Under the pieces are notes generated by a model, which saw only the letters and a program-made list of their open reading frames with translations, was not told the origin of the DNA and made no database searches. Positions 41,687 to 49,179 of a DNA stretch of 64,000 bases are shown here, piece after piece; within the stretch, counting starts at the first letter, position 1; each line of letters opens with the position of its first letter. Both the position numbers and the translations under genes were made by a program. The stretch is from Reyranella sp. (GTDB lineage Bacteria; Pseudomonadota; Alphaproteobacteria; Reyranellales; Reyranellaceae): positions 19,791 to 83,790 of the forward strand of contig JAKFVH010000247.1 in NCBI GenBank assembly GCA_021732285.1. Direction: 5' to 3'.

Positions 41687-42340
41687 ATGAGTAGTGCTGC
41701 GCCCGAAATAGTCCCGCTGTTCGCTACCCCGCTCGTTACCTTCGATGTACCTGAGGCGGCGACTCTCAACAGCGAGTTGCGCCACGTTATCGTCGGGCGT
41801 GAGAAGACCCATCCCAGCACGCAGCACTCAAACCTCGGCGGCTGGCAGTCGAGCTGGGACATGGATCGCTGGGGCGGCGCGCCGGCGATCAAGCTGATGG
41901 CCATCGGCCGCAACATCGCCAACCGCGTGACGACGGATCGCAAGGGCAACGCGGGCAACGGCCCTCATCCCGGATACTTTGCCGTCACTTGGCACGGCAA
42001 CATGTGGGCGAACGTCAACCGCAGCGGCCATGGCAACGAGTTCCATTCCCATCCCGGCGCCTTCTGGTCGGCCGTCTACTACGTCGACGATGGCGGCATC
42101 GATGCCGATCCGTCGCTGGGCGGCGAGCTCGAGTTCATGGACCCGCGCGGGCCCTTGCCGGCGATGAACGCGCCGCATCTCGGCTACGCCATGCCGGGCG
42201 GCCTGACGGGCGGCGCCACCGAGCGCATCCGGCCCAAGGCCGGCCGGCTGGTGATGTTCCCGTCGTGGATGATCCACCAGGTGCGGCCCTATCAGGGCAC
42301 CGCCGAACGCATCTCGATTGCGTTCAATCTCAGCCTGTAA
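41687..42340 (+). CDS. TIGR02466-like putative 2-oxoglutarate/Fe(II) oxygenase
   Basis: The 217-residue protein matches the TIGR02466 family of predicted prolyl-4-hydroxylase-like oxygenases. The metal-binding histidines would be in 'GNEFHSHPGAFWSAVYYVDD' and 'FPSWMIHQVRPYQGTAERIS', the last part also containing the Arg that binds 2-oxoglutarate. 'GGELEFMDPRGPLPAMN' is another family mark. It has no strong ribosome binding site. I use the ATG at 41687; a GTG at 41657 is in frame. Members occur in phages and bacteria with unknown targets. It is followed by the family B inverted repeat. Confidence 0.82.
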   Translation: MSSAAPEIVPLFATPLVTFDVPEAATLNSELRHVIVGREKTHPSTQHSNLGGWQSSWDMDRWGGAPAIKLMAIGRNIANRVTTDRKGNAGNGPHPGYFAVTWHGNMWANVNRSGHGNEFHSHPGAFWSAVYYVDDGGIDADPSLGGELEFMDPRGPLPAMNAPHLGYAMPGGLTGGATERIRPKAGRLVMFPSWMIHQVRPYQGTAERISIAFNLSL

Positions 42341-42473
42341 GGGAGCGCGGGCCTCCGGCCCGCTCATGCTCATGCTCTTCCGGACCGCGCGCATCCTGCG
42401 CGCTCATGAATCATGAGCGAGCTGGAAGCTCGCGGTCCGGAAGACCATGAGCGGGCCGGAGGCCCGCGCTCCC
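42341..42473. repeat. Nested perfect inverted repeat, family B long form
   Basis: The 28-base arms at 42341-42368 and 42446-42473 are exact inverted copies (GGGAGCGCGGGCCTCCGGCC continuing CGCTCATG). Inside are a second pair of arms (CTTCCGGACCGCG and CGCGGTCCGGAAG), a GCGCGCATCCTGCGCGC hairpin, the palindrome CTCATGAATCATGAG and GAGCTGGAAGCTC. The block fills the gap between the convergent oxygenase and LLM 8 genes. It could form a cruciform or serve as a two-way terminator. Confidence 0.85.
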
Positions 42474-42474
42474 G

Positions 42475-43539
42475 TCATGCAAACGCCTTGCGGATGCGGG
42501 CCCAGTCGGCCAGCGCCGATTCGTGGCCGGGCACGAGCTGGATGGTGAACTGGCTGTAGCCCGCGCCGCGCAGCGCCTCGATGCGCTTCTTGATCTCGGC
42601 CTCGCTCGCCGTGAACGAGGTGTTGGCGATCAGGTCGGCGCTGACGAAGCGCTTCTCCTCCGCCTTCACGAACATCAGATGCCCGCGATGGTTCTCGAGG
42701 TAGGGCGCATCCTTGGGCTCGAAGCCGCGCGCCAGGTCGATATAGGCCTTGATCTCCGGCGTCGACAGCATGGCCACGCCAGGCCTGAGGCCGGCCAGCG
42801 CCTCGTCGGCCGCGCGATGCAGCATCACGGCGGCGCGCGGTCCCGCCTGCGCCATGGCGCGCTCGGAGTTGGCGGGCTCGCCGTCCTTCAGCACGCAGCC
42901 CAGCGCGAAGGCGGTGGCCTGCAGGTCGCCGATCGCGTGGCCCGCCTTGGTCCAGGCCTCGCGCATGGCCTCGACTTCCTTGATGCCGTTCTCGACCTTG
43001 CCGACGAAGTCGATCCAGCCTGCCTTGAGTTTGGCCGTCAGCGCGCGGGTGCGCGGTCCAAAGGCCGAGAAATGCAGCGCAATCGGGTCCTTGGTGTTGA
43101 ACAGTGGCAGCTCGGGATTGAGGAAGCGGATCTTCTTCTTCTGCCCCTCCATCTCGAACTCGACCGTCTCGCGCCGCAGCAGGCCATAGACCTGGTGGAC
43201 GTAGGTCTCCATGTCCTTGACCTTGATGGCGCCGAAGCCCATGGCGCGCCGCGCCGTGAAGCCCGTCCCGACGCCGAAGTCGATGCGGCCGGGCGCGAGC
43301 TGGTTCAGCGACGCCAGCGCATTGGCCGTCACCGGCGCGATGCGGTTCGACGGCACCAGCACGCCGGTGCCGAGGCGAATGCGTTTCGTGTTGACCGCCG
43401 CGGCACCCATGGCGACGAAGCAGTCGGCGCTCAGCATCTGGGTGTCGTAGAACCAGGCATGGGTGAAGCCGAGCTCCTCGGCTTCCTTGGTGACCTTCCA
43501 GGAATCTGCCGCCGTCGGCAGGGCGATGCCGAAGTCCAT
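42475..43539 (-). CDS. LLM class flavin-dependent oxidoreductase (LLM 8)
   Basis: The 354-residue protein starts 'MDFGIALPTAADSWKVTKEA' and contains 'ELGFTHAWFYDTQMLSADCF', 'LAPGRIDFGVGTGFTARRAM' and 'DPIALHFSAFGPRTRALTAK'. The YDTQ motif and the GTGFTARRAMG loop form a distinct subgroup found in alphaproteobacterial catabolic regions. The insert 'RFLNPELPLFNTKDPIA' is characteristic. It is 14 bases downstream of LLM 9 in a leftward pair. Confidence 0.87.
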   Translation of the reverse strand: MDFGIALPTAADSWKVTKEAEELGFTHAWFYDTQMLSADCFVAMGAAAVNTKRIRLGTGVLVPSNRIAPVTANALASLNQLAPGRIDFGVGTGFTARRAMGFGAIKVKDMETYVHQVYGLLRRETVEFEMEGQKKKIRFLNPELPLFNTKDPIALHFSAFGPRTRALTAKLKAGWIDFVGKVENGIKEVEAMREAWTKAGHAIGDLQATAFALGCVLKDGEPANSERAMAQAGPRAAVMLHRAADEALAGLRPGVAMLSTPEIKAYIDLARGFEPKDAPYLENHRGHLMFVKAEEKRFVSADLIANTSFTASEAEIKKRIEALRGAGYSQFTIQLVPGHESALADWARIRKAFA

Positions 43540-43553
43540 CGTCGTGCTCCTGC

Positions 43554-44414
43554 TCAGGTGTCCGCCAGCGCCGCCAGCATGCGATCGCGCGCAGCGAAGT
43601 CGCCGTCGGCGTGCACCGGCTGCAGGCAGACATGCGTGGCGCCTGCCTCGAAGTGGGCGCGCAGGCCCTTCTTGATGATGTCGGCATCGCCCCACAGGCA
43701 CATGGCGTCGATGAAGCGGTCGCTGCCGCCGTTGGCCAGATCGGCTTCTGTGAAACCCTCGCGCAGCCAGTTGTTGCGGTAGTTGGGCAGCACCATGTAG
43801 CGCGCCAGCTCCTTGCGGCCGATCGTGCGGGCGCGGTTGGCATCGGTCTCGATCGTCACCTTCTGCTCGACCGCGAGCCACTTGTTCGGCCCCAGGGCCG
43901 CCGCTGCCTGCTTGGTGTGTCGCGGCGTTACGTTATACGGAACAGCGCCGCGCGATTTCTCCGCGCTGAGCGCCAGCATCTTCGGACCGAGTGCCGCGAC
44001 CACGACAGGCAGCTCCTCGCCGGCCGCCACATCCTTGTTGATGCCGTCGAGATAAGCCCGCATGGCCGGGATGGGCTTGTCGTAGCGATGGCCGCGCACG
44101 CCCTCGACCATGGGGATGTGGCTGACGCCCAGGCCCAGGATGAAACGCCCGCCGTACCAGTCGTTCAGCGAAATCAGGGCGCGCTTGGCCGTGTAGGAAT
44201 CGCGCGCATAGATGTTGGCGATCGAGCTGCCGATCGTGAGCTTGCTCGACTTGGACAGCAGGTAGCCCGCCAGCGACATCGATTCGTAGCCGCGCGATTC
44301 GGGATACCACAGTGCGGAGTAGCCGTTGCCCTCGACGGCCTTCACGAAATCGCCGAGCTGCGATCCGTTCAGCTTGTCGGTCGAGTACCAGACGCCGAGA
44401 CGACCCAGTGCCAT
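43554..44414 (-). CDS. LLM class oxidoreductase, TIGR03620-like (LLM 9)
   Basis: The 286-residue protein starts 'MALGRLGVWYSTDKLNGSQL' and contains 'GNGYSALWYPESRGYESMSL', 'WYGGRFILGLGVSHIPMVEG' and 'PVVVAALGPKMLALSAEKSR'. The WYPESRGYE motif matches the TIGR03620 group of predicted F420-dependent enzymes. AGGAG lies 6 bases before the ATG at 44414. It is divergent from the PLP enzyme gene, with 78 bases between starts. Confidence 0.88.
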   Translation of the reverse strand: MALGRLGVWYSTDKLNGSQLGDFVKAVEGNGYSALWYPESRGYESMSLAGYLLSKSSKLTIGSSIANIYARDSYTAKRALISLNDWYGGRFILGLGVSHIPMVEGVRGHRYDKPIPAMRAYLDGINKDVAAGEELPVVVAALGPKMLALSAEKSRGAVPYNVTPRHTKQAAAALGPNKWLAVEQKVTIETDANRARTIGRKELARYMVLPNYRNNWLREGFTEADLANGGSDRFIDAMCLWGDADIIKKGLRAHFEAGATHVCLQPVHADGDFAARDRMLAALADT

Positions 44415-44492
44415 CGCAATCTCCTGTCGAATTTTGCCGCACCTTGGCACTGGCCGATTGGAGGCACCACCCGAAACTCGGTAAGCTGCGAA

Positions 44493-45746
44493 ATGCCTTC
44501 TCCCAGTGCGCTGGTTTGTGTTCGGTGCAGCGCCCGATATGCGGTCGATCGTTTCGCCGACGATTGTCCGGCCTGCCGATCCGCCGGTGCTCCGGCCAAT
44601 CTCACCGTCGCCTATGACGCAACGCCGGGCGCCGGACTCGGCCGCAACGACCTGCAGCGACGGCCGCGATCGATGTGGCGATGGGATGCCTTCCTGCCGG
44701 CCGCAGCCAACGATGCGGTGAGTCTCGGCGAAGGCGACACGCCATTGCTCGAAGCGCCCAACCTCGGTCTCGGCGATGTCTGGATCAAGGACGAGTCGCG
44801 CAATCCCACCTGGTCGTTCAAGGACCGACTCGCCTCCGGCGCGCTCACCATGGCGAAGCGCTTCGGGGCCAAGGTCATTGCTTCGAGCTCGTCAGGCAAT
44901 GCCGGCGCTGCGGCCGCTGCATACGCCGCCAAGGCCGGCTTGCCGTGCATCGTCTTCACCTTCGTTGGCTCAGCGGGGCCGCTGGTGCTGCAGATGCGCG
45001 CCTACGGCGCCATGGTGGTGAAGGTCAACGACAAGGCCGACCGCTGGCGCCTGCAGTCGCTGGGCGTGCGCGAGTTCGGCTGGTATCCGACTTCGCCCTT
45101 CTTCGGCCCCGTGGTGGGCAGCAACCCCTACGGCATGGAAGGCTATAAGACGATCGCCTACGAGATCGCCGAGGCGTTCGACTGGAACCCGCCCGACTGG
45201 TGCGTGCTGCCGGTCTGCTACGGCGACGCGCTGTTCGGTATGTGGAAGGGTTTTGAAGACCTTTTAGCCCTGGGCTGGATCGATCGCGTGCCGCGCTTCG
45301 TCGCCGCCGAGGTCTCGGGTTCGCTCACCGCCGCCATGGCGAGCGGCGATGCCATGCCGCCCGAGGTGCCGCGCAATGCGCCCTCGATCGCGACTTCGAT
45401 CGGTGCGTCGCAAGCCACGGTCCAAGGCCTCGACGTGCTGCGCCGCTCGCGCGGCATAGCCGTGACGATCGGCGATGACGATCTCAGGCGCTGGGTCGTA
45501 ACGCTCGCGGCCAAGGAAGGCATCTGGCCCGAGGCTTCGTCGGTCGCGCCCTTCGCCGCCATCGAGCGTCTGCGCGCCGACGGCACCATCGCGCCGCATG
45601 AACGCTGTGTGGCCTTGCTGACGGCGAGCGGGCTCAAAGACCCGGGACCGATTGAAACCGCGCTGCCCGAGCCGCCGCTAGTGAAGGGTGGCCTGACCGA
45701 GCTTCTGGCTGCCCTCAAGGACTCGTACGGCTACGCCCATGACTGA
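44493..45746 (+). CDS. Threonine synthase-like PLP enzyme with N-terminal zinc ribbon
   Basis: The 417-residue fold-type II PLP enzyme has Lys110 ('NPTWSFKDRLASGAL') as the predicted Schiff-base lysine and 'SSSSGNAGAAAAAYAAKAGL' as the phosphate-binding loop region. The first 30 residues form a Cys4 zinc ribbon (CVRC at 9-12, CPAC at 25-28), as in some threonine synthase-like proteins. The overlap with the LLM 10 gene is 8 bases, and LLM 11 follows after 1 base. Being the first gene of an LLM operon suggests a dehydratase or lyase acting on an unusual amino acid rather than true threonine synthesis. Confidence 0.87.
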   Translation: MPSPSALVCVRCSARYAVDRFADDCPACRSAGAPANLTVAYDATPGAGLGRNDLQRRPRSMWRWDAFLPAAANDAVSLGEGDTPLLEAPNLGLGDVWIKDESRNPTWSFKDRLASGALTMAKRFGAKVIASSSSGNAGAAAAAYAAKAGLPCIVFTFVGSAGPLVLQMRAYGAMVVKVNDKADRWRLQSLGVREFGWYPTSPFFGPVVGSNPYGMEGYKTIAYEIAEAFDWNPPDWCVLPVCYGDALFGMWKGFEDLLALGWIDRVPRFVAAEVSGSLTAAMASGDAMPPEVPRNAPSIATSIGASQATVQGLDVLRRSRGIAVTIGDDDLRRWVVTLAAKEGIWPEASSVAPFAAIERLRADGTIAPHERCVALLTASGLKDPGPIETALPEPPLVKGGLTELLAALKDSYGYAHD

Positions 45747-46692
45747 GTTCGGCATCTCCATGGACGGCCGCGCGCCGGTCACCGACATCCCGGCGCAGGC
45801 CAAGGCGGCGGAGGAGGGCGGCGCCTCGACCCTGTGGATCGCCTGTCACCTTTATCTCCGCGATCCCATCACCATGGCGGCGCTGGCGCTGGGCGCCACC
45901 CGGCGCATCAAGATCGCGCTGATGGCGATGAGCCCCTATTCGGTGCATCCGGTGTTCATCGCCATGGCGGCGGCGACGCTCGACGAGATGTATCCCGGCC
46001 GCGTCATCCTCTGCCTCGGCGCCGGTGCGCCGGCCGATCTCAAGGCGGCGGGCCTGGAGGCGACCAGGCCGCTGGTCAGCATCGACGAGACGGTGAAGAT
46101 CTGCCGCGCGCTGCTGGCGGGCGAGATGGCCGATTTCCAGGGCCAGATGTTCCGCGTCTCCGGCCGGCGGCTGCCCAATGGCGGTCGTAAGGTTCCGATC
46201 GTGCTGGCGGCCTCGCGCGCCCGCATGCTGAAGCTCGCCGGCCGCGAGAGCGATGGCGTGCTGATCTCGGCCGCGACCTCGCCGCCCTTCGTGAAGGCCT
46301 GTCTCGCCGAGGCGGCAAGCGCCAACCCGGGCTTCCGCAAGGTCGGCATCGTCTACACCAAGCTCGGCGCCACCGAGAAGGAAGGCATCGATCCGATCCG
46401 CCGGCCGATCGGCTTCGTGCTGCGCGGCGCCCATCATGCCGACAACATCCGCCTGTCGGGCGCCAAGCTCGACCAGGCCGCGCTCGCCACCGCCTATGCG
46501 GCGGAGAACTGGGCCGAGGTCGATCGCCTGGTGAGCGACGACGTCGTGCGCCGTCACGCCGCCTGCGGCACGCCCGATCAGGTTCGCGCCAAGCTGGACG
46601 AGTATCGCGCCATCGGCCTCGACGAGGTCGTGATCGGTGGCATGGATGATGCTCCGTCGATCGCCGCGGCCCTCGCTGCCGTCCGGAGATAG
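45739..46692 (+). CDS. LLM class oxidoreductase, methylene-H4MPT reductase-like (LLM 10)
   Basis: The 317-residue protein starts 'MTEFGISMDGRAPVTDIPAQ' and has 'EEGGASTLWIACHLYLRDPI', 'MYPGRVILCLGAGAPADLKA' and 'VPIVLAASRARMLKLAGRES'. The layout is close to Mer-like F420-dependent reductases. Its start overlaps the PLP enzyme stop by 8 bases. It is followed by LLM 11 after 1 base. Confidence 0.87.
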   Translation: MTEFGISMDGRAPVTDIPAQAKAAEEGGASTLWIACHLYLRDPITMAALALGATRRIKIALMAMSPYSVHPVFIAMAAATLDEMYPGRVILCLGAGAPADLKAAGLEATRPLVSIDETVKICRALLAGEMADFQGQMFRVSGRRLPNGGRKVPIVLAASRARMLKLAGRESDGVLISAATSPPFVKACLAEAASANPGFRKVGIVYTKLGATEKEGIDPIRRPIGFVLRGAHHADNIRLSGAKLDQAALATAYAAENWAEVDRLVSDDVVRRHAACGTPDQVRAKLDEYRAIGLDEVVIGGMDDAPSIAAALAAVRR

Positions 46693-46693
46693 A

Positions 46694-47686
46694 ATGAAGT
46701 TCAGCGTCAGCCTGCCGACCGGCTTCGAAGGGGTGATGTATCCCATTCCCTTCGTCGAGCCCGGCGATTTCGTGCGCATGGCGCAGTTCTGCGAGAAGCT
46801 CGGCTACGATTCGGTGTGGGGCAACGACCACATCACCAGCCAGCACTATGTGCGCGAGCTGTTCCCCGACAAGGCGCCGAACTTCTACGAAGTCCTGACG
46901 GTGCTGTCGTTCTGCGCGGCAGCCACGACGCGCATCCGGGTCGGCACGGCGCTGGCGGTACTGCCGATGCGGGATCCCTTCTGGCTGGCCAAGCAGGCGG
47001 CCACCATCGACCAGCTCTCCAACGGCCGGCTGGTGCTGGCGCTGGGCGTCGGCGCCTATCGCGAGGAGTTCGCCGCCTGGGCGCCGCGCCTCGCGTCCAA
47101 GGCGCGGCGCGGCGAGATGATGGACGAGGGGCTGGAGCTGATGCGCCGGCTGTTCAGCGAGCGGCGGGTGACGCATGAAGGCAAGTACTACGCCGTGCGC
47201 GACGTCGAGATGTATCCCAAGCCCAAGGCCGATCCGTTCGCGCTGTGGGTCGGCGGGCACAACATGGAGACCGTCGAACGCGCCGCGCAACTCGCCACCG
47301 GCTGGCTGTCCGGATGGCGGCCGTGGCCCGAGCTCGAGGAGCGCATCAAGAAACTGAAGGCGCGTGCCGCCGAGCTCGGCCGCGATCCCGCCGAGATCGA
47401 GATCGCGCCACAATTCTCGATGACCATCGCCCGGACCGCCGAGGAGGCCGAGCGCCGCTACATGGCATCGGGCCTGGTCGCCCATCGCAAGTCGCTCGCC
47501 TATACCGGCCGCGACCTCACCAAGCAGGTCGTGGCCAACCTGGTCGGCTCGCCCGACCTCATCCTCGAGAAGATCGACGGCCTCAGGAAGATCGGCGTCG
47601 ACCACGCCTGCGCGCTGATGATCCCGGCCGACGGCATGGCCGAGTTCCAGGACCAGGTGGAATGGTTCGCGAAGGTGGTGTTGTAG
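46694..47686 (+). CDS. LLM class flavin-dependent oxidoreductase (LLM 11)
   Basis: The 330-residue protein starts 'MKFSVSLPTGFEGVMYPIPF' and contains 'KLGYDSVWGNDHITSQHYVR', 'LSNGRLVLALGVGAYREEFA' and 'FALWVGGHNMETVERAAQLA'. It is a close paralogue of LLM 12 at 48.2 kb; both share the PTGxEGxxYPIPF start, the WGNDHxTxQxYVR motif and the GVGAYREEF-like loop. It is the last gene of the PLP enzyme-LLM 10-LLM 11 operon and ends beside a family B repeat copy. Confidence 0.88.
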   Translation: MKFSVSLPTGFEGVMYPIPFVEPGDFVRMAQFCEKLGYDSVWGNDHITSQHYVRELFPDKAPNFYEVLTVLSFCAAATTRIRVGTALAVLPMRDPFWLAKQAATIDQLSNGRLVLALGVGAYREEFAAWAPRLASKARRGEMMDEGLELMRRLFSERRVTHEGKYYAVRDVEMYPKPKADPFALWVGGHNMETVERAAQLATGWLSGWRPWPELEERIKKLKARAAELGRDPAEIEIAPQFSMTIARTAEEAERRYMASGLVAHRKSLAYTGRDLTKQVVANLVGSPDLILEKIDGLRKIGVDHACALMIPADGMAEFQDQVEWFAKVVL

Positions 47687-47692
47687 CTCTTG

Positions 47693-47722
47693 CCGGACCG
47701 CGGGCCTCCAGGCCCGCTCATG
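47693..47722. repeat. Family B repeat, partial copy
   Basis: CCGGACCGCGGGCCTCCAGG followed by CCCGCTCATG repeats the core of the hairpin at 31455-31496, but the right-hand arm ends after CCCGC and continues CTCATG, as in the long form at 42341. The fragment abuts the vapC remnant. Confidence 0.7.
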
Positions 47723-47866
47723 CAAGCGAGGTTTCGACCTTCAAACCGCGGACCCGTTTGAATTCGCCTTCGTTCGTCACGACCTTGGCGACATGCTTCG
47801 CGGCCTTGCCTTGTGGATTTCTGATCAGTCCGAGAGGATGTTCGTGTCCAGCAAATACCGAGTCAA
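47718..47866 (-). pseudogene. Gutted VapC (PIN-domain) toxin remnant
   Basis: Reading leftward from a TTG at 47866, which overlaps the vapB stop, the frame gives 'LTRYLLDTNILSD' then a stop. One base over, it continues 'LIRNPQGKAAKHVAKV', then 'VTNEGEFKRVRGLKVETSL'. The first part is the VapC N-terminus with the first PIN aspartate (LLDTN). The last part is a VapC C-terminus. About 80 central residues with the other acidic ligands are deleted, and there is a frameshift. The toxin is inactive. Confidence 0.75.
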
Positions 47867-48117
47867 AACATATCCCCTCGCCGGGGAATGGGATCGGGGA
47901 TCTCAGGAAAGTCCTCGTTCAGTGGCTTCATCGTCTTGAGCAAGGCAACGAGGCCGCGTTTGCTGACTGGCTCGATCACCAGCTGGTTGCAATGGCGATG
48001 CATGACCGCCTCGTTGCCGGGAAGTTCAAATTCGACCGGGATGCGGACTGCTTGGTTGCGGCCATTGCGAAAAAGCCTGACGCGGCGGCGTTCGGACATC
48101 TGAGTCTCCACAGGCAT
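47863..48117 (-). CDS. vapB: VapB-type AbrB-fold antitoxin, toxin partner destroyed
   Basis: The 84-residue protein has the alphaproteobacterial VapB pattern: 'MSERRRVRLFRNGRNQAVRI' then 'PVEFELPGNEAVMHR', and an acidic Pro-rich tail 'LNEDFPEIPDPIPRRGDMF'. I use the ATG at 48117; Met7 at 48099 is an alternative. The downstream vapC is reduced to a remnant. The antitoxin frame is intact, so it may still repress its promoter or neutralise a chromosomal relative. It lies between two paralogous LLM genes. Confidence 0.82.
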   Translation of the reverse strand: MPVETQMSERRRVRLFRNGRNQAVRIPVEFELPGNEAVMHRHCNQLVIEPVSKRGLVALLKTMKPLNEDFPEIPDPIPRRGDMF

Positions 48118-48157
48118 ATGCCATAGACATCTGCCTTCGTGTGACTCATCGCAAGAG

Positions 48158-49165
48158 CTATTTCACTTTCGACGTCACCTCTTCGCCGAAGATCTGCATC
48201 TGGTCGATCAGCTCCTGCACGGAGTTGGCAGCGAAGTAGAGACCCAGCAGGTGCGTGACGCCGGCCTCGCGGAAGGCATTGGCTTTGTCGACGATCTCGG
48301 CCGGCGTGCCGATGAAGTTGATGTCTTCGTGCGCGACGGCGCCCTGGCCCTTCAGGGTCGACTTGGCGAGCGACACCAGATGCTTGTTCATCTGGCTCTT
48401 GCGGAAGCTCTCGACGGCGGCCTGGCGGGTCTTGCCGATATGCACGATGAACTGCGGGCAGACTTCGATGGTCTTGGGATCGCGGCCGGCCTTCTCGGCC
48501 TCCTCGTGCAGGGTCTTCACGCCGGCGCGCAGGCGGTCGACATGCATGCCGGCCGGCAGCCAGCCATCGGCCCACTTGACCGTGCGGGTGATGTTGTTGG
48601 GGTTGTTGCCGCCGACATAGATCGGGATGTGCTTCTGCAGTGGCTTGGGATAGAGCTCGACGTCGCGGAACTTGTAGTACTTGCCGTCGAAGCTCGCGAC
48701 GCGCTCCTTGAACAGCAGGTTCAGCGCCTGCAGGCCCTCGTCGACGATGTCGCCGCGATCCATCCTGGCGTCGGGCTGCAGCGCCTTGAACTCCTCGCGG
48801 TAGGCGCCGATGCCCAAACCGATCTCGACCCGGCCCTTGCCGAAATGGTCCAGCGTTGCGATCTGCTTGGCCAGCACCACGATGTCGTGGCGCATCGGCA
48901 GCACGATCACGCCGGTGCCGACCTTGATGGTCTTGGTCTCCGACAGCACGAAGGCGTAGGTGATCAATGGCTCCCAGAAGCGCGGCGGCACCGGGAACTC
49001 GGCGCGCACGTAGTTCTGGGTGGTCATGTGGTCGTTGCCCCATACCGAGTCGTAGCCGAACTTCTCGGCGGCCTGGGCGATTTTTATGACGTTCTCGGGA
49101 TCGGAGAACGGGATGGGATAGGTCAAGCCCTCCATCCCGGTCGGCAGGCCGGCGCTGACACGCAT
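48158..49165 (-). CDS. LLM class flavin-dependent oxidoreductase (LLM 12)
   Basis: The 335-residue protein starts 'MRVSAGLPTGMEGLTYPIPF' and has 'KFGYDSVWGNDHMTTQNYVR', 'FGKGRVEIGLGIGAYREEFK' and 'HIPIYVGGNNPNNITRTVKW'. It is a paralogue of LLM 11 but on the opposite strand. It is the last gene of the leftward liv-hyu operon, 14 bases after hyuB. This makes it the LLM most directly tied to the cyclic-amide pathway. Confidence 0.9.
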   Translation of the reverse strand: MRVSAGLPTGMEGLTYPIPFSDPENVIKIAQAAEKFGYDSVWGNDHMTTQNYVRAEFPVPPRFWEPLITYAFVLSETKTIKVGTGVIVLPMRHDIVVLAKQIATLDHFGKGRVEIGLGIGAYREEFKALQPDARMDRGDIVDEGLQALNLLFKERVASFDGKYYKFRDVELYPKPLQKHIPIYVGGNNPNNITRTVKWADGWLPAGMHVDRLRAGVKTLHEEAEKAGRDPKTIEVCPQFIVHIGKTRQAAVESFRKSQMNKHLVSLAKSTLKGQGAVAHEDINFIGTPAEIVDKANAFREAGVTHLLGLYFAANSVQELIDQMQIFGEEVTSKVK

Positions 49166-49179
49166 GTCGTTTCTCTCCC

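Noticed and set aside
44493..45746. Housekeeping threonine synthase thrC
   Set aside because: The zinc-ribbon form, lack of other thr genes and placement as first gene of an LLM operon argue for a different beta-elimination or lyase role.
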